Part shown: positions 36,166 through 43,791 of the stretch, in pieces
Layout: each line of letters starts with the position of its first letter
How positions within the stretch are numbered: position 1 is the stretch's first letter
Origin: JAGWBD01 sp965220615
Lineage (GTDB): Bacteria > Chloroflexota > Anaerolineae > Aggregatilineales > Phototrophicaceae
Direction: 5' to 3'
DNA length: 64,000 bases
Assembly: GCA_965220615.1 (NCBI GenBank)
Contig: CBDCQL010000002.1
Span: forward strand, 1,736,001-1,800,000
Notes under the pieces: generated by a model
The model's database searches: none
What the model was told of the DNA's origin: nothing
Seen by the model: only the letters and a program-made list of their open reading frames with translations
Program-made: the position numbers and the translations under genes

Positions 36166-37878
36166 GTGACCGAATTGCGCAGTCGCCGCTGGTTCGGCGA
36201 CGAGGACAAGCCCGGTTTCGTAGGGCGCAGCTGGCTCAAGAACCAGGGCCTGCCCGACCACGTCTTCGACGGACGGCCGGTCATTGGCATTTGCAACACC
36301 TGGTCGGAACTGACGCCCTGCAACGGCCACTTCCGCGTACTGGCCGAATTCGTCAGGCGTGGCGTCTACGAGGCGGGCGGCCTGCCGCTGGAATTCCCGG
36401 CCATGTCGCTGGGCGAGTCCCTGATGCGCCCGACCACCATGCTCTACCGCAACCTTGCCAGCATGGAGATCGAGGAGACTATCCGCGCCAACCCGCTGGA
36501 CGGCGTGGTGCTGTTGACCGGCTGCGACAAGACCACGCCGGCCTGCCTGATGGGCGCCGCCAGCGTCGATTTGCCGACCATCGTGGTCAACGGCGGCCCC
36601 ATGCTCAACGGCAAGTTTCGCGGCCGGGACATCGGTTCCGGCACCGACGTCTGGCGTCTCAGCGACGACCTGCGGGTCGGCCGCATCAGCGTTGAGGACT
36701 ATCAGGATGCCGAAAGCTGCATGTCGCGCAGCGACGGCCATTGCATGACCATGGGCACGGCTTCCACCATGGCCTGCATGGTCGAGGCGCTCGGCCTGAC
36801 CCTGCCAGGTGCGGCCGCCATCCCGGCCGCCGACTCGCGGCGCCGACGACTGGCGCATCTCTCCGGCCGGCGCATCGTCGAACTGGTGCGCGAAGACCTG
36901 CGCATGTCGCAGATTCTGACGCGGCCCGCTCTGGAAAACGCCATTCGCGTCAACGCGGCCGTCGGGGGTTCCACCAACTTTGTGTTGCACCTGCTGGCCA
37001 TCGCCGGGCGCCTGGGCCTGCCGCTGAAACTCGACGACTTCGATCGCCTGGGCAGCCAGATGCCGCTGCTGGTCAACCTGATGCCCTCCGGCGACTACCT
37101 GATGGAGGACTTCTATTACGCCGGCGGGTTGCCCGTGGTTATCCGGCAATTGAAAGACTCGCTGCACGTGGACGCCCTGACGGTCAGCGGCGGCACGCTG
37201 GCGCAAAACACGTCCAACGCCGAAAACTTCAATCGCGAGGTCATCGCCGACCTTGACGAGCCCTTTCAGCGCGGGGCCGGGCTCAGTATTCTGCGCGGCA
37301 ACCTTTGCCCGGATGGCGCCGTCATCAAGCCCTCGGCGGCCTCGCCCGGGCTGCATCAACATCGAGGCAGGGCAGTCGTTTTCGAGGATATCGACGACTA
37401 CCACGATCGAATTGACGATCCCGACCTCGACGTCACGCCAGACAGCGTGCTGGTGCTCAAGCAAGTTGGACCGAAAGGCTTCCCCGGAATGCCTGAAGTC
37501 GGCAACTTCAACCTGCCGAAGAAACTGTTGCTGCAGGGCGTGGAAGACATGGTGCGCATTTCGGACGGTCGCATGAGCGGCACGGCCTTTGGCGCGGTCG
37601 TGCTGCACGTCGCACCGGAATCCGCGCTCGGCAGCACTCTGGCGCTGGTGCGCAACGGCGATGAAATCGAACTCGACGTTCCGGCACGGCGCCTGCAACT
37701 GCTGGTGAGCGACGAGGAGTTGCAGCGCCGCCGTCAGATCTGGCAGGCGCGCCCCGCCGAAAGCACACGGGGCTACAGCAAACTCTACGTTGAGCATGTG
37801 GAGCAGGCCGATCAGGGCGTGGACTTCGATTTTTTGCGCGGCGGCTCGGGCGCGGAGGTCAAACACAGCGGCCATTAG
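36166..37878 (+). CDS. IlvD/Edd family dehydratase, sugar-acid (aldonate) type
   Basis: This 570-residue Fe-S dehydratase starts at a GTG (VTELRSRRWFG) after a gtggaggg ribosome site. The N-terminal RSWLKNQGLPDHVFDGRPVIGICNTWSELTPCN segment is characteristic of L-arabinonate/D-xylonate-type dehydratases rather than biosynthetic IlvD. Fe-S ligands appear as the Cys in NTWSELTPCN, TGCDKTTPA near residue 120, and SDGHCMTMGTAST near 190. The C-terminal motif is RISDGRMSGTAFG. It removes water from an aldonic acid to give a 2-keto-3-deoxy acid. This fits the nearby oligouronide-type degradation locus, but the substrate is an inference. Length normal; TAG stop. Confidence 0.88.
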   Translation: MTELRSRRWFGDEDKPGFVGRSWLKNQGLPDHVFDGRPVIGICNTWSELTPCNGHFRVLAEFVRRGVYEAGGLPLEFPAMSLGESLMRPTTMLYRNLASMEIEETIRANPLDGVVLLTGCDKTTPACLMGAASVDLPTIVVNGGPMLNGKFRGRDIGSGTDVWRLSDDLRVGRISVEDYQDAESCMSRSDGHCMTMGTASTMACMVEALGLTLPGAAAIPAADSRRRRLAHLSGRRIVELVREDLRMSQILTRPALENAIRVNAAVGGSTNFVLHLLAIAGRLGLPLKLDDFDRLGSQMPLLVNLMPSGDYLMEDFYYAGGLPVVIRQLKDSLHVDALTVSGGTLAQNTSNAENFNREVIADLDEPFQRGAGLSILRGNLCPDGAVIKPSAASPGLHQHRGRAVVFEDIDDYHDRIDDPDLDVTPDSVLVLKQVGPKGFPGMPEVGNFNLPKKLLLQGVEDMVRISDGRMSGTAFGAVVLHVAPESALGSTLALVRNGDEIELDVPARRLQLLVSDEELQRRRQIWQARPAESTRGYSKLYVEHVEQADQGVDFDFLRGGSGAEVKHSGH

Positions 37879-37893
37879 CGCCTACGCAAGAGG

Positions 37894-39015
37894 TCAGCCG
37901 CGGGCCGGCGCGCGTTCCCGCAGGGCGACGATGTCGGTCAGGTATTCGGAGAGCGTCACGTCGCCCAGGTTGCGCACGATCGAGATCCAACTGCGCCCGG
38001 GCTTTAGCCGGATGGGCTTGTCGCTGCCCGTGTAACTGAGCTGTAGCGCGACGGTCGTCGCCCGACTGAAGCGCAACCAGTTGCCGCTGTACCAGCGCCC
38101 GTCCCGCATGACCAGCGCCGGCCCCGAGTCCCAGAGTTGCACTTCCAGCGATTCGTCGTCCGCGCCGGGAACGAAGAGGTCCGGGCGACGGACGTGCGGC
38201 ACCTGCAGCACGATCAGGTTGTCCGCCCACAGTTGCATGCCATCGAGGGCATCGTAATGGGCCACGCCGTCCGTGTAGCGAAGCCAGCGTCCATGCCCGG
38301 AATCATATTGCCACAGGGCGTTGCCCTCGCCCCACCAGTTGATGCCGACTTCCGCCAGCGGTTGTCCGCCACTGTCGGGACGCTCGTCGAAGGCGAAGCC
38401 GCGCGCCTTGTAGCCATGATTGATGCCGCGCGCCGTTGTCAGACGGTAGAGTTGTTCGGTATCGAGGTAAAGAGTGTGTTCGTAGCCGACGCCGAATTGC
38501 TCAAAACGGCAAAAGCCGGCATCCTCACAATTGTTGCCCGTCAGGGGCGAAAAGGCGTGCCCGGTATGTTGCGAGCTCCAGAGAATGCGCTGGATCGGGA
38601 TGCTGGTGCCGGAATAGGCGAGAAAAGCGCTGTACATCGTCATCAGTTCCAGGTCCAGCAGGCGAGCGCTGCGCACCGAGCCCACGTGTTGCGGCGCCTG
38701 GCTGCGATAAATGGCCGCAAAGCGCGTGATCCCGCTCTCGGATTCAACCTCAAACACAAGGTCGGCCTGATTGACGCCCGATTGCGGCCGCACGATCGGC
38801 GGAAAGTTGGAGATCTTGACGATCAGGTTGCGGCGGTCCATGGCCGCCTCATCAGGGTAAGGCAGGCCCGTCAGCGAATTGTAGTTCAAGGGGTATTGTT
38901 CGGGCCCGCTCGCTTCCACCCCGGCGCCGGGGGGATCCTGCGTCACAACCTTCGCCCCCACCGGCGCAACGACCATCAGGACCAGGGCAACAGGGAGCAG
39001 ACGGGCCAGACGCAT
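37894..39015 (-). CDS. DUF3048 domain-containing exported protein (YerB-like)
   Basis: The product is a 373-residue protein with an N-terminal signal sequence (MRLARLLPVALVLMVVAPVGA), which fixes the start at 39015; an upstream ATG at 39075 was rejected. The mature part has the YerB/DUF3048 pattern: SLTGLPYPDEAAMDRRNLIVKI, QSGVNQADLVFEVESESGITRFAA and RSARLLDLEL near residues 55-130. The C-terminal DUF3048_C-like part contains WLRFSRATTVAL and LKPGRSWISIV. The function of the family is unknown; members are exported or lipoproteins, but here no lipobox Cys is present. It converges on the dehydratase with a 15-bp gap and diverges from the PIG-L gene. Confidence 0.85.
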   Translation of the reverse strand: MRLARLLPVALVLMVVAPVGAKVVTQDPPGAGVEASGPEQYPLNYNSLTGLPYPDEAAMDRRNLIVKISNFPPIVRPQSGVNQADLVFEVESESGITRFAAIYRSQAPQHVGSVRSARLLDLELMTMYSAFLAYSGTSIPIQRILWSSQHTGHAFSPLTGNNCEDAGFCRFEQFGVGYEHTLYLDTEQLYRLTTARGINHGYKARGFAFDERPDSGGQPLAEVGINWWGEGNALWQYDSGHGRWLRYTDGVAHYDALDGMQLWADNLIVLQVPHVRRPDLFVPGADDESLEVQLWDSGPALVMRDGRWYSGNWLRFSRATTVALQLSYTGSDKPIRLKPGRSWISIVRNLGDVTLSEYLTDIVALRERAPARG

Positions 39016-39051
39016 ACGGGCGACCTCCACGGGCGGACGAAGTCCGGCGGC

Positions 39052-39080
39052 AGTATAAAGCCTGCCAAACCGCATTGCAC
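39052..39080 (-). promoter_or_regulatory. Promoter of the DUF3048 gene
   Basis: Reverse strand: GTGCAA, a 17-base spacer, then TATACT, 36 nt before the ATG at 39015. The -35 differs by one base from the TTGCAA seen at two other promoters of this window. Confidence 0.45.
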
Positions 39081-39103
39081 AGGGAAATTTGTGCGGGTCG
39101 GGC

Positions 39104-39109
39104 TATACT
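39104..39109 (+). promoter_or_regulatory. Probable -10 box of the PIG-L gene
   Basis: GGC-TATACT lies 26 nt before the ATG at 39136. A clear aaggagggg ribosome site lies between. No proper -35 at 16-18 nt. Confidence 0.4.
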
Positions 39110-39135
39110 TCTGCGCCTGTGCAAGGAGGGGAACC

Positions 39136-40002
39136 ATGTCTGATCGACGCCTGCTGATCTCCGTCGCCCATCCGGATGACGAGACCTTCGGCTACGGGGG
39201 TCTCGTGGCGAAGTACGTGTCGGAAGGCGCGGACGTCTACGCCATCGTGTCCACCAATGGCGACGTGGGCACCATGGACGAGTCCTTCGTGGAAAGGCAC
39301 GGCTCAAAAAAGGCGGTGCGTCTGGCGGAACTCGACTGCGCCAGAGAGATGCTGGGCTTCCGCAAGATATTCCTGCTGGGTTACCGCGACAGCGGCATGA
39401 TGGGATCGGAGTCCAACAACCATCCCGACTGCTCGTGGCAGGCGCCGCGCGAGGAACTGACGCGCCGCGTCGTCGAGGTGATACGCGACATCCGCCCGCA
39501 GGTCATCCTGACCCACAACCGCTACGGCGGCTACGGCCATCCGGACCACATCGCCATTCAGCGCTCCACCACCGACGCCTTCGGCGTCGCCGGCGACGCC
39601 GACTTTCAGACCGACGGCCAGTCCCCCTGGCAGCCGCAGAAGCTTTACTACAGTTCCTCCCCCACGCTGTTGCTGCGTTTCGGCATCCTGATGACCCGCC
39701 TGCGCGGCAAGGACCCGCGCGCCATGGGCCGCAACCTGGACGTCGACATGGTGGCCATCCTCGAAAACATTGAGCCGCCCAACGTGCGCATCAACGTGCG
39801 TCAGTGGTCGGACATATGGGACGCGGCCAGCCGTTGCCACGCCAGTCAACTGGGGGGACGGCGCAACCGCACGCCCCGCTGGATGCGCCTGCTGCTTCAG
39901 TCCAACGTCAGCTATACGCGCATCCAGCCGCCGGCCGGGCACCATCGCATCGACGAACGCGACCTGTTTGACAACGTCACCCTGGGCGACGTTTCGCCCT
40001 GA
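39136..40002 (+). CDS. PIG-L family deacetylase (MshB/Mca-like)
   Basis: This 288-residue zinc amidohydrolase of the LmbE/PIG-L family has the metal motif AHPDDE at residues 11-16. The second motif GYGHPDH near residue 135 provides the third zinc ligand. The layout and length resemble MshB, Mca and BshB enzymes, which remove acetyl or thiol-conjugate groups from GlcNAc-based thiols; other members act on GlcNAc lipids. The ATG at 39136 has an excellent Shine-Dalgarno (aaggagggg). The gene stands alone, divergent from the DUF3048 gene and convergent with tgt. The exact substrate is unknown. Confidence 0.88.
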   Translation: MSDRRLLISVAHPDDETFGYGGLVAKYVSEGADVYAIVSTNGDVGTMDESFVERHGSKKAVRLAELDCAREMLGFRKIFLLGYRDSGMMGSESNNHPDCSWQAPREELTRRVVEVIRDIRPQVILTHNRYGGYGHPDHIAIQRSTTDAFGVAGDADFQTDGQSPWQPQKLYYSSSPTLLLRFGILMTRLRGKDPRAMGRNLDVDMVAILENIEPPNVRINVRQWSDIWDAASRCHASQLGGRRNRTPRWMRLLLQSNVSYTRIQPPAGHHRIDERDLFDNVTLGDVSP

Positions 40003-40042
40003 CGCGGCGCATCGGTCTGCCAGGCCGCAGGTTGGAAAAAGA

Positions 40043-40063
40043 AAGACCTGCGACGCAGGCCTT
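40043..40063 (-). terminator. Terminator of tgt
   Basis: Reverse strand: AAGGCCTG, a 5-base loop, CAGGTCTT, then TCTTTTTCC. The 8-bp stem includes one G-T pair. It lies 29 bp after the tgt stop, between two convergent genes. In the forward direction the tail has no T-run, so it mainly serves tgt. Confidence 0.6.
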
Positions 40064-40091
40064 CAACGGGCTGGCGTGCCGTCAGGCCGTG

Positions 40092-41222
40092 TCAGGTGCG
40101 AACAGACTGACCCCTGTCGGCCCGCGACCAGCGCCGGTGGAAGGCCTCGCGCCAGGCGGGAAAATCGCCCCTCGCGATCGCATCGCGCATGGCACGCACC
40201 AGACCGACGAGAAAGTGGATGTTGTGCAGGCTGAGCAACATGTAGCCCAGGATTTCCCGTGACTTGATCAGATGGCGCAGGATGGCGCGCGAATAGTCGC
40301 GGCAGGCCGGACAGGCGCAGTCGGGGTCGAGGGGGCGCTCGTCGCGCGCGAAGTCGCGTCGGCCGACGTTGATGCGACCGGTCGGCGTGAAGGCAGCGCC
40401 ATGCCGCGCCAGGCGCGTCGGAATGACGCAATCGAAGATATCGATCCCCCGCCAGACGCCCTCGACCAGATCGTCCGGTTCGCCCACGCCCATCAGATAG
40501 CGTGGCCGATCGGCGGGCAACATGGGCGCGGACAGCGCCAGTGCATCCAGCATGTCGGCGCGCGATTCGCCGACGGAAAGCCCGCCGAGAGCGTAGCCCG
40601 CAAAGCCGGTTTCCTGCATTTCCCGCGCGGAGATTTCGCGCAGGTCTGCGTAGACGCCGCCCTGCACGATGCCGAACAACACCTGGCGGCCATCGTCGGG
40701 ATGCGCCTCGCGACAACGTCGCGCCCACTCCCCGGTGCGCCGCACCGCGCCTTCCACACGCTCGCGATCGCGGGGCGGCGGGCATTCATCGAAGCACATC
40801 ATGATGTCCGCGCCCAGATTCTGCTGAATCTGGATCACCTTTTCCGGCGTAAAGCGCAGGTGACGGCCATCGATGTGGCTGCGAAAACTGACGCCACCGT
40901 CATCGATGCGGTTGATGTGCTGCAGGCTGAAGACCTGATATCCGCCCGAATCGGTCAGGATGGGCCCCTGCCAGTTCATGAAATGGTGCAGGCCGCCCAG
41001 GTCCCGCACCAGTTCGTCGCCGGGTCGCAAGTGCAGATGATAGGTGTTGGCCAGCACCAGACTCGCGCCGGCCGTTTCCAAATCACGCGGGAAGACCGCC
41101 TTCACCGTCCCGGCGGTTCCCACCGGCGCGAACACCGGCGTGGCGAGCGGGCCGTGGGCGGTGTGAAAGACCCCGGCCCTGGCCCGACCCTGGCTGGCAA
41201 TGACCTCGAAATCCCCTGTCAT
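40092..41222 (-). CDS. tgt: tRNA-guanine transglycosylase
   Basis: This 376-residue enzyme exchanges guanine-34 of GUN-anticodon tRNAs for preQ1. The general-acid Asp lies in LTDSGGYQVFSL near residue 92. The nucleophile Asp lies in FDCVIPTRLARHGAAFT near 270. The zinc site CACPACRDY with a downstream His (LLSLHNIHF) is intact. The length is normal. A TATAAT -10 lies 27 nt before the ATG, with a ggagg ribosome site between. It works in the same pathway as queG at 47.9 kb. No preQ1 riboswitch is visible in the 97-bp divergent interval shared with alr. Confidence 0.96.
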   Translation of the reverse strand: MTGDFEVIASQGRARAGVFHTAHGPLATPVFAPVGTAGTVKAVFPRDLETAGASLVLANTYHLHLRPGDELVRDLGGLHHFMNWQGPILTDSGGYQVFSLQHINRIDDGGVSFRSHIDGRHLRFTPEKVIQIQQNLGADIMMCFDECPPPRDRERVEGAVRRTGEWARRCREAHPDDGRQVLFGIVQGGVYADLREISAREMQETGFAGYALGGLSVGESRADMLDALALSAPMLPADRPRYLMGVGEPDDLVEGVWRGIDIFDCVIPTRLARHGAAFTPTGRINVGRRDFARDERPLDPDCACPACRDYSRAILRHLIKSREILGYMLLSLHNIHFLVGLVRAMRDAIARGDFPAWREAFHRRWSRADRGQSVRT

Positions 41223-41249
41223 GCGCCTCCGGCGTTCGCTGAGCCCGCG

Positions 41250-41255
41250 ATTATA
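41250..41255 (-). promoter_or_regulatory. -10 box of tgt
   Basis: A perfect TATAAT on the reverse strand, 27 nt before the tgt ATG. The -35 region (CAGGGC at 17 nt) is not canonical. Confidence 0.5.
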
Positions 41256-41307
41256 GCGTTGGCCAGGCGCTCGCCCTGCGCCGCTGGCAGCAGCCCCTGG
41301 CCATCGT

Positions 41308-41313
41308 TACACT
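41308..41313 (+). promoter_or_regulatory. -10 box of alr (leaderless arrangement)
   Basis: TACACT is followed by six bases (gccgcc) and the ATG at 41320. Transcription starting 6-7 nt after the box would begin at the start codon. No ribosome site precedes the ATG. The same spacing is seen for the lytic transglycosylase gene. Confidence 0.4.
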
Positions 41314-41319
41314 GCCGCC

Positions 41320-42471
41320 ATGTGCGAATCCGCCTCCACGCTACCTCCTGGCGCGACCACCTGGCTGGAAATCGACCAGTCGGCCATTCGCTGTAACCTG
41401 CGCCTGCTGAGCGGCCTGACCGGGCCGCAAACGAAGCTGATGGCAATCATCAAGGCTGACGCCTACGGACACGGTGCTCACGCGACGGCCCACAGCGTGC
41501 TCGCTGCCGGCGCCCGGGAGCTGGGGGTCGCCAGCCTGGCCGAGGCGCTGGAACTGCGTGAGGCCGGCATCAGAGCGCCAATTCTGGTCATGTCCTTCGT
41601 GCCGCCCCAAAACGTGCCGACGGCGATTGAACAAAAGCTCACGCTGACCCTCTTCGACGCGGCGCAGGCCCGCGCCAGCGATCAGGAGGCTCGCAGGACG
41701 GGGCGCCGCCTGAAAGCGCAGGTCAAACTCGACAGCGGTATGGGCCGTATGGGCACGCTCGTGGGGGACGCGCCCGCCTTGCAGGATCAGCTGGCGGACC
41801 TCCCCTGGCTGCAACTGGAGGGCTGCTACACCCATTTCGCGCAGGCGGACGAAGACCTTGACTCGACGAGGGAGCAGTTGCGGCGCTTTCTGGCGGCCGT
41901 GGCGGCCATGCGCCGGCGCGGAGCACGATACTCCACCCTGCACAGCGCCAATTCGGCGGCAACCCTGGCCGTGCCCGCAAGCCACCTGGACCTGGTGCGC
42001 CCCGGCATCACGCTCTACGGCCTCTCGCCCTCGGATGCCGTCCCCCTGCCCTCAGGCTTCCGTCCCGCCTTGACCTGGAAAACGCAGGTCGTTCAGCTCA
42101 AGGACCTGCCCGCCGGTCACAGCGTGGGCTACGGCCGGACCTGGACGGCGGCCTCCGAGACGCGAATGGCGGTCCTGCCGGTGGGCTATGAGCACGGTTT
42201 TCGCCGCGCGCCGCACAAATCCGCCAGCGTCTTGTTGCGGGGCCAGGTCGCGCCGGTGATAGGTCGCATCAGCATGGAAAAGACGGCGATCGACGTGTCT
42301 TCTGTCCCCGGGGCGCGGGTCGGGGACGAGGTCGTGTTGCTGGGCCGCCAGGGAGAGGCCTGCATCAGTGCAGAGATGCTGGCCGCCCGCTTCGGCAGCA
42401 GCAACTACGAGGTCGTGACCGGCCTGTCGGCGCGGATGCCGCGTCTTCAGCTGAGCACTTGCTCCACGTAG
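41320..42471 (+). CDS. alr: Alanine racemase
   Basis: This 383-residue PLP enzyme interconverts L- and D-alanine for peptidoglycan. The PLP lysine is in IKADAYGHG (K45). The catalytic Tyr of the second half falls in the SVGYGRTWTA segment near residue 265, and GRISMEKTAIDV near 315 is the conserved C-terminal motif. Length is typical. The gene ends with TAG 25 bp inside the convergent SCO1-like gene, so the two 3' ends overlap in antisense. The start lacks a Shine-Dalgarno and lies 6 nt from a -10 box. Confidence 0.95.
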   Translation: MCESASTLPPGATTWLEIDQSAIRCNLRLLSGLTGPQTKLMAIIKADAYGHGAHATAHSVLAAGARELGVASLAEALELREAGIRAPILVMSFVPPQNVPTAIEQKLTLTLFDAAQARASDQEARRTGRRLKAQVKLDSGMGRMGTLVGDAPALQDQLADLPWLQLEGCYTHFAQADEDLDSTREQLRRFLAAVAAMRRRGARYSTLHSANSAATLAVPASHLDLVRPGITLYGLSPSDAVPLPSGFRPALTWKTQVVQLKDLPAGHSVGYGRTWTAASETRMAVLPVGYEHGFRRAPHKSASVLLRGQVAPVIGRISMEKTAIDVSSVPGARVGDEVVLLGRQGEACISAEMLAARFGSSNYEVVTGLSARMPRLQLSTCST

Positions 42472-43109
42472 CCCACAATCACGGCGGGCGACGTGCCCAC
42501 GGTGAAGGTCGTCCGCAGCCGACCCTCGCGATCGAGGAGGAAACTGGAAGTGCTGTGGTCCAGCAGGCCCTGCTGGCTGCTGTTTGCGAGGTAAAGGCCG
42601 AACTCCTCACCGATGCGCCGCACTTCCTCGCGGGCGCCGGTCATGCCGAGGAAGGTCGCGTCGAAGGTCGCCAGCCAGTCCCGCAGGCGCAGCGGCTGGT
42701 CCACCTCACCGTCCACGCTGACCATCAAAAAGTTGACGTCGTCGGCGCTGTCGCCCAGCGCCGCCTTCACCCGCGTGAAGTCCTTCAGGGTCAACGGGCA
42801 ATAATCCGGGCAGCGCGTGTAGCCAAAGACCAGCAACGTGGCCCGGCCCTTCAGGTCGGCCAGGCCCAGGGGCTTGCCGTCCGTGCCGAGCAACGTGAAA
42901 TCCGTCAACTGCCGCGGCGGGTCCATCTGCGTCGCTCCGTCAAACCATGAGCCGGAATCCACCTGCGCCACCGGTCCTTCGCTGAAAGACGGATTGGCCA
43001 GGCGCCAGACAATGAAGAGCAGCGAACCCAGGGTGATCGACAGGCTCACGACGAGAGCGACCAGCAACACCGGTCTCGGGAGTCTGCTTCCCCTCTCCCT
43101 TTCTGTCAT
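42447..43109 (-). CDS. SCO1/SenC family protein
   Basis: This 220-residue thioredoxin-fold protein is anchored by one N-terminal helix (LLVALVVSLSITLGSLLFIVW, about residues 15-35). The copper-binding Cys pair is in RCPDYCPLTL and the third ligand His in LLDHSTSSF near residue 185. SCO proteins deliver copper to the CuA site of cytochrome c oxidase, so this indicates aerobic respiration. It fits the copper-handling genes at 49-51.5 kb. Upstream lies the gcvH promoter region, divergent. The 3' end overlaps alr by 25 bp. Confidence 0.92.
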   Translation of the reverse strand: MTERERGSRLPRPVLLVALVVSLSITLGSLLFIVWRLANPSFSEGPVAQVDSGSWFDGATQMDPPRQLTDFTLLGTDGKPLGLADLKGRATLLVFGYTRCPDYCPLTLKDFTRVKAALGDSADDVNFLMVSVDGEVDQPLRLRDWLATFDATFLGMTGAREEVRRIGEEFGLYLANSSQQGLLDHSTSSFLLDREGRLRTTFTVGTSPAVIVGYVEQVLS

Positions 43110-43174
43110 GTGCCCTGTCTCCGCCGCCCCGTGCGACCTCTCCTGGTTTCCAGCCTACGCCCGCGCGCCTGCGC

Positions 43175-43203
43175 TTGCAAGGGGGCTGTGATTGGGCTAG
43201 ACT
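43175..43203 (+). promoter_or_regulatory. Promoter of the glycine riboswitch-gcvH-gcvPA-gcvPB operon
   Basis: TTGCAA, an exact 17-base spacer and TAGACT place transcription start near 43210, about 10-15 nt before the aptamer. This is the best-formed promoter in the window. Confidence 0.7.
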
Positions 43204-43221
43204 GCAAGTTGTTCAGGTCTG

Positions 43222-43333
43222 TCGCGAGAGTGCGCCGCCGTGCGCCACCGAAGGGGCAAGTGGTCCGCAGGCTGGGCTGGCCACGAAACTCTCAGGTTCA
43301 GGGAGCGACTGACCGCATTACTCTGGAAGTGAG
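43222..43333 (+). promoter_or_regulatory. Glycine riboswitch aptamer
   Basis: Conserved glycine-aptamer blocks occur in order: GCGAGAGT, then CACCGAAGGGGCAAG (about 43246-43260). A variable stem GTGG...CCAC follows, then AAACTCTCAGGTTCAG (about 43287-43301), GACCGC and ACTCTGGAA (about 43319-43328). These match the CCGAAGG-GCAA, CTCTCAGG and CTCTGGA consensus of this riboswitch class. Only one aptamer is visible, so it is a singlet rather than the usual tandem pair. Downstream is a terminator hairpin and then gcvH. The expected behaviour is that glycine binding prevents termination and turns on the cleavage system. Boundaries are approximate. Confidence 0.9.
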
Positions 43334-43343
43334 TTTGGCTGAC

Positions 43344-43375
43344 AGGGGCGCACAGCAACGTGCGCCCCTTTGTTG
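43344..43375 (+). terminator. Riboswitch-controlled terminator before gcvH
   Basis: AGGGGCGCAC (43344-43353), a 6-base loop and GTGCGCCCCT (43360-43369) form a perfect 10-bp stem followed by TTGTTG. It starts about 10 nt after the aptamer and ends 9 nt before the gcvH ribosome site (aggagg), so it is the likely expression platform. Confidence 0.8.
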
Positions 43376-43392
43376 TGCAGGAGGCTGCAGGA

Positions 43393-43785
43393 ATGGGAAA
43401 GTGGAAGACGCCGGCGGACCTGAAGTATCAGGAAACGGACGAATGGATCCGCCTGGAGGGCGAGGAAGGCATCGTTGGCATCACAGACTACGCGCAGGAC
43501 CAGCTGAACGACATCGTCTTTCTTGAGTTGCCGGCCGTCGGCGACAGCTTTGCCCAGGGCGATTCCTTTGGCGTGGTAGAGTCGGTCAAGGCGGCGTCGG
43601 ACCTGCACCTGCCGGTCAGCGGGACGGTCACGGCGGTGAACAACGCCGTGGAGGACGAGCCCGAACTGGCCAATGCCGACCCCTATGGCGGCGCCTGGCT
43701 GGTCCGCGTGCGGCTAAGTGACGCCGCTGAACTGACGGGCCTGATGGACGCCGCCGCCTACGACGCCCATTGCGACGCTCGCTAA
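43393..43785 (+). CDS. gcvH: Glycine cleavage system H protein
   Basis: This 130-residue lipoyl carrier moves the aminomethyl group between P, T and L proteins. The lipoylation lysine is in ESVKAASD (K66). The conserved flanks EEGIVGITDYAQ, VFLELPAVG and PVSGTVTAVN are present. The ATG at 43393 follows a strong gcaggagg site; an upstream frame extension would run through the terminator and was rejected. It is the first gene of a three-gene operon under a glycine riboswitch. The T protein is not here but fused to GlyA at 11.6-14.8 kb; the L protein is outside the window. Confidence 0.97.
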   Translation: MGKWKTPADLKYQETDEWIRLEGEEGIVGITDYAQDQLNDIVFLELPAVGDSFAQGDSFGVVESVKAASDLHLPVSGTVTAVNNAVEDEPELANADPYGGAWLVRVRLSDAAELTGLMDAAAYDAHCDAR

Positions 43786-43791
43786 ACCGCC

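Noticed and set aside
41223..41319. preQ1 riboswitch in front of tgt
   Set aside because: The 97-bp divergent interval has no recognisable preQ1 aptamer blocks and the tgt leader is only about 20 nt.
43110..43221. A second (tandem) glycine aptamer upstream of the one found
   Set aside because: The promoter lies directly before the aptamer and no second CCGAAGG or CTCTCAGG block is present.
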